Source: Lutraria lutraria (Eukaryota > Mollusca > Bivalvia > Venerida > Mactridae). From it: DNA of 64,000 bases. Below, in pieces: positions 54,730 through 64,000 of this stretch. Both the position numbers and the translations under genes were made by a program. Below the pieces are notes generated by a model. That model saw nothing but the letters and a program-made list of their open reading frames with translations. It did not search any database and was not told where the DNA came from. The DNA lies in the NCBI GenBank assembly GCA_964023205.1, contig OZ026847.1:2726819-2790818 (forward strand), given 5' to 3'. Positions within the stretch are counted from its first letter, which is position 1. Each line of letters begins with the position of its first letter.

Positions 54730-54963
54730 TTGGTATCGATTCTGAGGTTGCTTCACGCGAAGGCTCAAGAGAGGGTGCGTCAAATTAATCACATAAATAA
54801 TCTAGTAACAGAGCCCATTTTTCCTGGTAAATTCGCCTCATTGGTTTCAGACATGGAGATTCGGTATATCACTGCTGTTTTAGCACAAGACAAAATAAAT
54901 GCTCAACAAAATCTTAATTGCCAAGAACTTCTTAAAAGCGCTGATTTTGTATATCCCCACTAG
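54730..54963 (+). CDS. Unidentified 77-codon open frame, divergent from SH3BGRL3
   Basis: It starts 83 bp from the SH3BGRL3 ATG on the opposite strand. It encodes MVSILRLLHAKAQERVRQIN, then a polar helical-looking stretch (MEIRYITAVLAQDKINAQQN) and ends LLKSADFVYPH with TAG. Protein-like composition, with no family recognised. It may be a decayed transposon or retrocopy C-terminus, or an exon of a divergent gene. 54964-55344 shows nothing else. Confidence 0.28.
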   Translation: MVSILRLLHAKAQERVRQINHINNLVTEPIFPGKFASLVSDMEIRYITAVLAQDKINAQQNLNCQELLKSADFVYPH

Positions 54964-55344
54964 TCGCCCCGTTTCTTCGATATTTGATAGCGCACATCTG
55001 GAAACATCAATTATTCTAAGACAGGGGAGTCGGGAAGTTTCCTGATAACATCTTAATATTAATTACAAATGCAGGATTCCCGGCCCTTAGTTAATTCGCA
55101 AATATTGCTCCATGGAGGATTATTGAAAAAAATGTGTAACACATTAATAATATTAGTTTTGTTATAAAATAAACCCTCCAAGAAATACCCTGCTCTATTC
55201 AATAAGAAAATCTATCCAAACTTTATGAAAGTAATAAAATACCTTCTAGCAGCATTTGGTTTCAATATGCCCGAAGTATTAAGTGCGATAACTTGCGTAC
55301 GCTACGTGGAACTCTGTGTCCGTTACAATTAACCACCGATACAA

Positions 55345-55570
55345 CTATCAAAGTAAGGTGTAAAAAAATATTGTTTCTGGTTACACGCTCATTAAAATAG
55401 CCAAGGTTGGCAGGTCGAGGATCCTTTGGCTCTTGAAAGTGTGTGGAAAAGTAAAAAGTGAGAAAGTGCGTTTTCAGTTCATCGATCGGGCTTAATAAAG
55501 GTCTTGAATCGAGGGGGGGGGGGGGGAGTCGGGGAACTTGAAACAAACATTTGTTGGCCTTAGTGGTGCA
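55345..55570 (-). mobile_element. Dispersed element, family B copy 4 (inverted)
   Basis: GTTTCTGGTTACACGCTCAT, GTGTGTGGAAAAGTAAAAAGTGAG and TTAATAAAGGTCTTGAATCG, ending GAAACAAACATTTGTTGGCC. Contains a run of 14 G at 55513-55526. Confidence 0.65.
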
Positions 55571-55784
55571 GATTTATTCATTAGTCTAAGTGTCTTCATT
55601 TGGGATCATCTCCACCGTTTTCATTTAATATATCGTGGCTTTTCGTCAAAAGTATGTATTTTTATCAATAATGGGGTATTAATTAAGCGAATGTGTAAGA
55701 ATTACTAAATACGAGTATGGTTTATCACAGGTTAAGTACCATACAAATGATAAGTAGTGATAAAAACGCATACGAATTGCCAAT

Positions 55785-55850
55785 CAATTAATTTATTTAT
55801 TTATTTACATGTATTTATTTATTCATTTATTTATTTATTTATTAAACTAA
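55785..55850. repeat. (ATTT)n microsatellite
   Basis: Interrupted ATTT repeats with TACATG and CATT variants. 55571-55784 and 55851-57371 show nothing else recognised, apart from a GTTTGCGGTAACCC-type fragment on the minus strand at about 56699-56736. Confidence 0.9.
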
Positions 55851-57371
55851 TAAATTATTAATTAATTATTTTTTAAGACTCGTTCATGTACAAACAATAT
55901 AGATTTAGTATATTTGAGTATAGGTAGGTAGCGGGGGGTATATCATTATTATCAGTATAGTATGTAGTTATAAACAATTTAATTGTGTGGGCCAGGAAAA
56001 AATAGTCATGTGCACGGTCACTTGATCGAGACAAAATATTATGGATGAATATGGGTCTCAAAACATTCCTTTAAACACTCCATTCGAACATTGGAGATAC
56101 GATTCGTTCCTAAATATTCTGGTATTAAGAATTTTGCGCCAAAAGAGCGAAAGTTGGGTAACATGTAACAAGATTATTTTTTCATTTCTAATATAGTGCT
56201 TCTTGAAAGGAAATGAGTAAATATTTTACAAGTACAATTTTCATCATTAAGTTTATTGGTTTTATTGGCATATAATACCTGGACCATTTACTCGAATGCC
56301 ATGATGGTTAGACCGGACAACATATTTTTTTACAGAATGAATATTGTGTATAAAAACATGAAATTTACAACATTTTCAAAATGATCAGGTATAGCATACA
56401 ATGACAATAATCAATATAATATACTACATACTTTTTTTTACAAAAATCGGCACTTACTAAGTGTCTATGGTCAATATACATTTAAAAGGTCATCCTTAAA
56501 AAATATTTTGTTTGCTACATACGTAACGCTATACCTACTCACCAAATAGGCCCCTACCCAACTTGTTTGGCCTCTGGTGTAAACAAAGTGTTTTTTTTAA
56601 ATAGCATACTGACATCTATTTTGGGTTCAATATAAAAAATAAATTGTAAAAAAAATATTTCCTACATATATATATATGTAGCCTACCTACCCGCTGAAAA
56701 TTCTCTAGGAAGGGTTACCGCAAACAAACATTTTTCAGGATGGCCTCATAGAACGAATATTGCTAACTACACACAAATACAGAAAATCAATGCAAAACCA
56801 TAAACACCCCAAAATTCGCGTGTATCCGTACAGTAAAATAGGTACGATTATAATGAATCAAATAACGACTATCATAATTACTGACAATGCTATTTCCATC
56901 AATGCAATAATTATCAGGCTATATCATCATATATAGTATATGAAACAGAACATATTCTCAGCTCGATCTGCCTTTCGATTTTCTCAAGGACAATTGCGAG
57001 CAATGAGCACGTTAAAAAGCCAGGAAAACTATTCGAAAAGAGTAGGAATGTAAACTGTCCGGTTCTCCTGTATCTTATCTCCCCTCTCCCTGTGCCGATA
57101 AACAACAGATAAATAAATGTACCATTAAAATTGGTCTCGCCGCATCAGAAATGATAGTCAGTATTTCCAGAGACATAGTGGTATTTCCCACCCAGACAGT
57201 CCTTTTAACAAATGACACTCTTTTGCATGATACTTAAAACTCGAGGTGAAATATACAATGTATACGTCAGCGTCACTTTAATTCCACACTGATTTGACAC
57301 TGTGGTGCGGTAGGAACAGAAATAATTACGAAATGAGTGTCATCACAGTCAGTTTCCCGCAAACGGATATA

Positions 57372-59036
57372 GGCCTCGTTTCATCAAACATCTTACGCCA
57401 CTTCTTAAGTAAGAAGTGCCTTATCTCCCTTCTTAGCGTTAAAATACGTTTCATCAATATTTTCTTAGCTACGAATTGTAAAGTTTGGGAACGATTCTTT
57501 CTTAATTTTACGATAGCTCATGGGCTATCTTAAAGATAAGAAAACGCAGCTTCTGTCTTTATTATTACGAGACAGCCTTTTATTTAAAGACTGTTGAGTG
57601 TGATGTACTAGATATTAGTAAATAATGGAAAAGAAAATCAGTTTTATGTTCAGGGGCGTAGCCAGCTATAAATGAATTTTATGCACACAAGGAAGAATGC
57701 AACCCCCGCTTTTGCTTGGTTGTGGATTTTTAATGCCCCGCTATTCGAAATTGCGGAAGAGCGTTAAGTGTTTCCCCTGTCCGTCCGTGCGTCTGTGTGT
57801 CCATCCGTACACACCTGAGGGTGGTTAGGGTTGGTACATTTTGGCATTGTGAGGTTCAATTACGTACAAACTGAAATTGTGGGGACAATTTTGACTTGCG
57901 ACTTGTGGGATAAAAACAACGAAAGGATCAAAGGGTGCACCCCACAACATACCTCTCATGAGAATGTCTGTCCGTTCAAATTTTCAATTTCAAGGATTAG
58001 TTTCACATTTTAAATGAAGGAATATAATATTAAATACAGGTCAAGTTCGATTTCACATAAAATCCAAACATTTTCACATGAGTTATAATATGGTCCCTAT
58101 TTGACTTAGCTCTCGGGAGGCATTCGTGTCAGACAGATAGACACATTTCTAGTTTAAATTAAAACTCAAATGGTCTGTCAAAGCACTGTCAAATAGTATC
58201 TATTATTTTGAATTATGCATTTTATTTCAAACACCGTGATTAACGATTATTAGACATAATATTAGCTTTCCACTTAGAAGGCATTTCTATATTGTTCGCT
58301 TTTCAAATTAACGTTACGCACATGCGTATGTGCGTATCACTGATGTTATAACCTGTTAACAATCTGATATTTTTAAAACTTATTTTAAGACCGTGAACAC
58401 ATTTTTCTCTTCAAAAGAAACCTTTTTTGGCATTTCTCTTTAACCGATCGTATGTGCGTTTAATAAATAGCCATAAAACATATTTTCATGAAATTTGGAG
58501 TTTTTGTATTTATTAACTGTTCTTCTCCGAATCTTACTGTAAAATCTTACGGCTCAAACGATAACAATTTGATCTGACTAGCATTAATCATAAACAGTAC
58601 GGTTGGGTTGTCCAACATACATAGGCGTGCGAATAAAGTAACTTTATGTGCAAGTTTGAGCGACTCAAAAACACATTTATCATGAGTCAATGTTCACATT
58701 GTTTAAAAACATATTTTCAGTTAATATATATCAAATAGTTTACATTTTCTGAAAGATTAGAGCTTCATCTTTAATTTGGTATATAATTTACAAAAATCTG
58801 TTGAGAAATAAAATAAAATTCTCTATATAACATATGTATAGAATCAAGTGTATTTTTCTTATTTACATAGCTAGGGCCGGTGAATAAACTTTACCCATGT
58901 AGACTGTGTCTCGGTCTTTACACATTTAGATAAGAACAGTTGATAAAACGGTTTAAGAATTTCGTAACTTTTGTCGTAAGTGTCTTCGTAGGAAAGAATC
59001 TTACGAAAAATAAGAATATATTGATGAAACGAGGCC
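57372..59036. mobile_element. 1.67 kb inverted-repeat DNA element
   Basis: GGCCTCGTTTCATCAAACAT at the left and, reverse-complemented from the right, GGCCTCGTTTCATCAATATA. CTTACG/TCTTAA-rich subterminal motifs point inward from both ends. ATA flanks both ends, so a short TA-containing target duplication is possible. A CAGGGGCGTAGCCAG segment at 57651, typical of a hAT terminus, suggests a further nested fragment. No transposase recognised. Confidence 0.8.
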
Positions 59037-59768
59037 ATAGTGTTCTTTATACAGAACATTTCTACAATCATACAATATGACAGTTTTGAAACAGCTGACT
59101 GCTATGACTCATGCTAAAATATACACAAACACATGTACGTATACAAAAAATAGAATCCTTAAAATAATAATCAATAGTACAATGTGTATCACGTACACTG
59201 CTTATAATAATATTGTCTAAATTTACTGAAATGAAATGAATATATGTAGGCCTAAAATATAAAAAAGAGCAGGGTCGATCACTCTGAAAAATAGAAATTT
59301 TGAAATCTAATTTCAGTGACGCATAATTTAAATCTTCCTTGACTTATGTTGCAAATACATAGTTCATGTTCAAAACATTTCAAAACCTTTAAGTATTGTC
59401 AAGGACTTATATACATACATATATATATACGTCCTTGGTATTGTTTTACTTAAAATAAACAAAGAAATTGTGACCATACGCTTTAGAAGTTTGTCCCGAG
59501 TGTATTTTCTATATGTCTGTTTATATGACTTAATTCATGTTTAAAATATTTGTTCAACATAGTTTGAAATAGTTTGACTTTGTTGAGAAATCATTTCTTT
59601 AATTTGATAAGTGGCAAAAGTAGTAGGTAAATGTTTTCTTGTAAATATATGATAATGCAATATTAATCGTTACAACTTGACAAATCTACAGTTTTAAATG
59701 TTTTCTAATTCCTCCCCTCCCTCCAACAACATTTTCAACCAACAACATATCAAACAGTACATATGTTT

Positions 59769-60144
59769 GGGCCTATATTAAAAATATGTTTGTTTGCCCT
59801 TTACCGACCCTGAATTTTAGAAGAGGGTCGGTAGGTAGGAAAAATATTTTATTTTATTTCTACATTTGACCTTTACCTAGCATCTAGATGCATTCTATAT
59901 TCATTTAATGTATTCTGCTACCATACAACCATTTATTATGTGCTTTAATCAACCATAAACATGTACTCAGTGCCTTAACACTCATTAATGTTTTCCTTCA
60001 TTTCTTCAAATTATACCTACTTTAAATGTTTATCGAAAGCACTGAGTGTATACATGTATATTTATAAAGTTCTCCCAGATTTTGCAATAACATTTTTTGA
60101 GTCGGTCGGTAAAGGGCAAACAAACTTAATTTTAATTTAAGCCT
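59769..60144. mobile_element. Miniature inverted-repeat element, 376 bp
   Basis: GTTTGTTTGCCCTTTACCGA at about 59788 is mirrored by the exact reverse complement at about 60105-60125. Weaker inverted similarity extends outward to GGCCTATATTAAAA / AGGCTTAAATTAAAA. A second internal copy of GACC...GGTCGGTAGG makes a small hairpin at about 59805-59840. 59037-59768 and 60145-60634 hold nothing else. Confidence 0.8.
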
Positions 60145-60634
60145 TGTGTATCTTTTAATTATCTTTAAAAAAAACATAGAATAAATTGCAACGCAATGAT
60201 ATCATAGCACTTTCATAATTATTTGTATGCTAAAAGACTAAACGAATTTGTACGGAGTGTAACCTTTACTTAGTCTATATATTTGTAACTTCATGACCCT
60301 GCAGTGTTAGTATTTTGTCACCGGTATAGTTCCTGTAAAAGCAAACAGAATTTGTGTATAATAAGAATATCTGTCCCGAGTGTAAGCTTTGTCTTCATTA
60401 TTTTGATTTATGCCCACATACATAAAATAGATTTCAATGGTAAGAGGGATCTGGAAAAATGCCCAAACATGCGCGTACGTGAAGGCTACGTGTAATTAGT
60501 CCGATCAAACAATATAATGCGGGTTAAGCAATCCTCGGTACGTACAGTCATAGACGTATCGATATTTACTCATAATTATTGTCGGTCTGAATTGAGGACA
60601 TAAGGGAAACAACCTAGATAAGATGATACGAGTG

Positions 60635-60686
60635 AATTGGTTCCCGTTTCTGTCTACAAAGCAACAGAATCGGCGGGAGCCAGTTT
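60635..60686. repeat. Palindromic mini-element, copy 3, just upstream of TPRG1L start
   Basis: AATTGGTTCCCGTTTCTGTC at the left and AAACTGGCTCCCGCCG from the right strand, the same plan as 41590-41655. It ends 32 bp before the ATG, so it lies in the probable 5' UTR or core promoter. Confidence 0.6.
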
Positions 60687-60717
60687 ATAACTGCCGAGTT
60701 GCAAAATACATACCAAA

Positions 60718-61008
60718 ATGGAAGAAACGTCAGAAGCCACTATCAACATGACTACGAACACTGCTGATCAGCACCTTGATGATGATAAACATCCTAAAGA
60801 AGACACTTTTCAAGGAGCAACACTTGAGATCAATAATGAAAGTGGAAATCCGGAGCCAGTGGTTGATTTCGCTGGCCCAGGTTTGAACAGGAATCGCCCG
60901 GGGTCGACAATCGGTCGGCAATCAGTTCGCAGCACCTCAAGCCGAACTTCGATGAAACCTAGTGGTTACAAGACAGGAAAAAACTCGGAGTTATTTTTTT
61001 CGTACAAG
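60718..61008 (+). CDS. TPRG1L: TPRG1L-like exon 1
   Basis: 291 bp from the ATG to donor GTATCC, phase 0. It encodes an acidic N-terminus (LDDDKHPKED) and a basic Ser/Arg stretch (RQSVRSTSSRTSMKPSGYKT), ending SELFFSYK. The frame stays open to 61119 through the intron, which is read-through. Confidence 0.88.
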
Positions 61009-63457
61009 GTATCCTTTCTTCTCGGTTTATGGCATTGTTTTTATATCGATTTTTTCAGAGTGTCGATAAATTCGGATCCTAATATTTCGGATATTGGACA
61101 TTACAAACGGCATTCATAAAATCATATCCAGTTAGAGCGGTCATAAAGAAGAAAACACAACTCTTTTAATTATATCTTTTAATAGATTCTACCTTTATTA
61201 ATAATCTATAAGATTTGTATTGTCATTGATCAATTAAACACAATGTTTAAAATTGACCTAATTCAGTAATTGTGTGTAGTTTTCTCAACTACTCTTGTTA
61301 CCTTTAAATTTTATGGAAGATAATGTATTGAAAACTTGACACCACATTTATAATACCTATTTGATCCATACTATTAATACTGGTAAATGTCATATCTTTG
61401 GATAGCTATGTTTAACCACTACATTATATGGTAGTGATCCATAATTCATTGGAAACACTGAAGGTTTACTGTTACAATATTAAATTCAGGACTGGATTTA
61501 CCGGGGGCTTATGGGGCCCAAGCCCACCCAGACGACTAAATTGCCAAAAAAGGGTATATTTTCAATAGATAAAATCTTTTTTTTTTAACTGGAAACAGAA
61601 TCAAATCAACAGTGGAGCTTTCACTGTCAACTTGCAATATGCCAAAACATTCTGTTTACTAATTTGCATCTCTATCAATGGCATAATACTGTTTATTCGT
61701 ACTACTTGCCCCAGGCAACTTTTACTCTCAACAATTTACACAACATTAGTTTTCAAGCTTCAGTTGACCATGATCAAACTGCTATATGCTTGTGTATAGT
61801 AAACGTCTTCTGATTTTGATCAGTTATTATTGTTAACATTTCAGAACAATTTTGTTGCAGTTTTTATGAGCTTTTTATGCCAAAAAATGCACCCAAATAA
61901 GAAATTTTTGTAACTTTTTGAAAAAAATCAGGGTAGACCCCCAAACCCCCTCCTAACAGAAGGGGGACAACCCCTTCCGTACCTTCCCCCAAGCCCTACC
62001 CAGTCAGAAATTTCTGGATCCGTCCCTGAAATTTGTACAACTGATCGGTTGTGTTGAGTTCTCAACAATTTTTTTTATTACTTTTAAACTTGTTCAATCA
62101 ACTGAAAAGACAAAAGAAAAAATATATATTCTGGCCTTGTAACTTATAAATTTATAAGTAATCAAATTGTTCTTATAATGTATTCCTACATTTTTTAGGA
62201 AAATGCTTTTGATGTAGCTGTTAATGCTTGTAAAAAAGCACACTACAAGCCAGACATTGATGGAGATGTACTTGGTTCATGGCTTCTGACAGAGTAAGAT
62301 GAACATTTATAACATTATTATAGAATTATAGATCTTGCATAATCTCACTTAAAATATTACCCTATCAATCACATAAAAAAATAACAGACATGAATACTGT
62401 ATCATCATAATTTTTTTTTTTTATGTTACAGTCATGTACAAACCATTTTTGTCTTATAGTTATACTGGGCCTATATTATGAGAAATATGTGAGGTTGTGC
62501 CCTCAAATTCCCGGTGATACACAATATCACCTTCTAATTTCTTGTCAATAACAGTGTTATTCATACATTATTTAAATCGCTTTTGTGACCAATTGTTACC
62601 TGGTAAGTGTGAAAAGTTAGCGTTGACATAATTTAGAAACAATGAAAGTCAAGAACTTAATTAGTTGATGAGCTTTTGTTAATCTGTCAGCTTTATTTAT
62701 TATCATCATCATTTTCGAGATCGATGTCGCGAAGAAAATCGTCGTTACGGGTGATAATATGCCGATGACAATCATGGGGGAATGCGTTTTCGGACAAATC
62801 ACCCGGGCCGTACTGTAATCAAACCCATACCTATAGCTTTGTTACTGAGTTTCCTTAATTTGCACACTATGTGTCTAACATTAAAAGCCACTCATTATTT
62901 TATCATAAACCAACTGTTAAGTTATTGATACATTTTACTTGTTTCCCCTTGGATAATTGTGGAACAGGTATTCTCCATGTCTTACTGATGTACATCAAAT
63001 GATTCATAAATATCCAAACCACTCTAATAACATATAATAATTATGCAGTGTTCATTTTTGTCCTACAGATCTAACTGGAGAGTATGATATGAAAATTACT
63101 CAGCTATATTAGGTGGATTTTATCTCAAATAATTGGAATCACAGATATATTAAATGTTGTTTGAAATCTGCATATTTTTAAATGTCTTAGAATTGAGTCT
63201 TTATTAAAATTCAATTTGACTCAAACCAGTTTGCTTTGTTAAGTTTATTTATAGTGTGACCTACATTTTTTATCACACAGGATCGACCACTGGGACAATG
63301 AAAGAGAGAAGATTGTTGTTCTGGCTGATAATTCTCTCCTTATTTTCCGCTACAATTTTATCAACAGCAAACTGATGGAATTCCGTCGTGTCAGCCTTCA
63401 TATCATTGACACTGTGATGATTGGAGATTTCAAATACCCTGAATGGTCTGTCATGCC
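60718..63457 (+). CDS. TPRG1L: TPRG1L-like (hSac2 domain) gene, first three exons, 3' end outside window
   Basis: Exons 60718-61008, 62199-62293 and 63281-63457 join in matching phases (0, then 2, then 2) to give 187 codons. Residues 1-97 are an acidic, Ser/Thr-rich, probably disordered region. Then come KKAHYKPDIDGDVLGSWLLT and the family core EIDHWDNEREKIVVLADNSL, LIFRYNFI, and IIDTVMIGDFKYPEWS. These match the hSac2 domain of tumour protein p63-regulated gene 1-like proteins ([30 protein letters not shown] in the vertebrate protein). The vertebrate TPRG1L product (Mover) is a presynaptic vesicle-associated protein; the role here is unknown. Start context CCAAAATGG is favourable. The last third of the protein lies beyond the right edge. 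Confidence 0.93.
61487..62028. mobile_element. hAT-like non-autonomous element in TPRG1L intron 1
   Basis: CAGGACTGGATTTACCGGGG at the left and, reverse-complemented from the right, CAGGGACGGATCCAGAAATT. CAGGG.CGGATCCAG ends are characteristic of hAT elements. Length 542 bp, no transposase. The 8-bp target duplication expected for hAT is not clear. 61120-61486 shows nothing else. Confidence 0.72.
62199..62293 (+). CDS. TPRG1L: TPRG1L-like exon 2
   Basis: A 95 bp exon with acceptor TTTTTTAG and donor GTAAGA, phase 0 in and 2 out. It encodes ENAFDVAVNACKKAHYKPDI and then DGDVLGSWLLT, the start of the conserved domain. Confidence 0.93.
62294..63280. other. TPRG1L intron 2, no feature recognised
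   Basis: AT-rich intron; the 61-codon minus frame near 62617-62802 has no support. Confidence 0.5.
63281..63457 (+). CDS. TPRG1L: TPRG1L-like exon 3
   Basis: A 177 bp exon with acceptor ATCACACAG and donor GTAAGT, phase 2 on both sides. It encodes the most conserved part of the family: IDHWDNEREKIVVL, LLIFRYNFINSKLMEFRRVS and MIGDFKYPEWSVMP. Confidence 0.95.
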
Positions 63458-63569
63458 GTAAGTGTTCATTTCTTTTACTTATATAACTACAATGTATACT
63501 GCTTTAACAGTCTGTGAAATTAAGGTTTGAAATGTGGTTGCCCGAAACTGAAAATTTAACTGTTTTATT

Positions 63570-64000
63570 AGCTCACCAGAGCACGAATGTGCTCAGGGTG
63601 AGCTTTTGTGATCGCCCTGCGTGCGTCGTGCGGTGTTCGTCATGAAGTGGCGTCAATATTTACTTAAAACAACATCTCCTCCTACACCACTATTCCGATT
63701 GCAACCAAACTTTGCTGAAATGATCCTTGGGTGGTCCCCTTTCAAAGTTGTTCAAAAAATTAAATTTCATTAAAAACTCTGGTTGCTATGGCAACAAATA
63801 GAAAAAACTTAAAAAATCTTCTTGTCCAAAACCACAGGGCCTAGAGCTGAGATATTTGGTATGTAGCATTGTCTAATGGAACTCTACAAAGTTTGTTCAA
63901 ATTATTCCCCTGGGGTCAAAATTGGCTCCGCCCCGGGGGTAACTTGATTTTACATAGACTTATATAGGAAATTTAAAAAATCTTCTTGTCAAAAACTATA
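63570..64000 (+). repeat. Dispersed repeat with a palindromic head, running off the window
   Basis: Starts AGCTCACCAGAGCACGAATG then TGCTCAGGGTGAGCT, a 35 bp near-palindrome. It continues TTTGTGATCGCCCTGCGTGC with recurring motifs such as TCTTCTTGTC.AAA (63817 and 63980). The head sequence is, from general knowledge, a very common interspersed repeat in bivalve genomes. It lies in TPRG1L intron 3. Confidence 0.7.

Noticed and set aside
61009..61119. Extension of the TPRG1L exon 1 frame
   Set aside because: Translation past the GTATCC donor; exon 2 at 62199 joins in phase and restores the conserved domain.

Overview
This is eukaryotic, AT-rich, intron-rich DNA, most likely from a lophotrochozoan and probably a bivalve mollusc. 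The evidence is short exons with canonical GT-AG junctions separated by kilobase introns, tRNA-derived SINEs of the type common in molluscs, Tc1-like relics, many short inverted-repeat elements, and a GCTCACC-type dispersed repeat at the right edge. The species call is inference. Nothing bacterial is present.

Three host genes can be rebuilt by joining exons whose reading phases agree at every junction. (1) A peptidase family M13 (neprilysin/endothelin-converting-enzyme type) gene lies on the minus strand. It starts at 27382 and runs off the left edge after its 13th visible exon (779-856), giving 518 residues: a short cytoplasmic tail, one membrane anchor and most of the N-terminal half of the ectodomain. 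The zinc-site exons lie outside the window. (2) A complete three-exon SH3BGRL3-like (glutaredoxin-fold) gene of 92 codons lies on the minus strand (54647 to 42834). (3) The first three exons of a TPRG1L-like (hSac2-domain) gene lie on the plus strand from 60718 and continue beyond the right edge.

Almost everything else is repeats. Four large tandem arrays sit in introns: a 36-40 bp G/C-strand-biased minisatellite of about 5.7 kb (11910-17570) with an internal 1.4 kb tandem duplication; a 35 bp array of exactly 20 copies (19203-19902); a 42 bp array of exactly 9 copies (49861-50238); and a 51 bp array of about 41 copies (about 51740-54060). A fifth array of about 20 bp units lies just upstream of the M13 gene and is split by a 2.47 kb DNA element flanked by a TCATC duplication.

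DNA transposons with readable ends include a fold-back element with an 8-bp target duplication (39768-40827), TTAA-flanked elements (2961-4332 and 24794-25310), a 4.9 kb element with inverted CGTTACC-type subterminal motifs (31839-36742) carrying another element inside it, a 1.7 kb element (57372-59036), a hAT-like element (61487-62028), and several miniature elements and palindromes. Two Tc1-like transposase pseudogenes are recognisable. The host genes are unrelated in function and show no operon-like relationship. The window looks like a normal gene neighbourhood heavily reshaped by repeats. I did not find a clearly new functional system; the best leads are the intronic arrays, the fold-back family and two palindrome-plus-short-exon loci.
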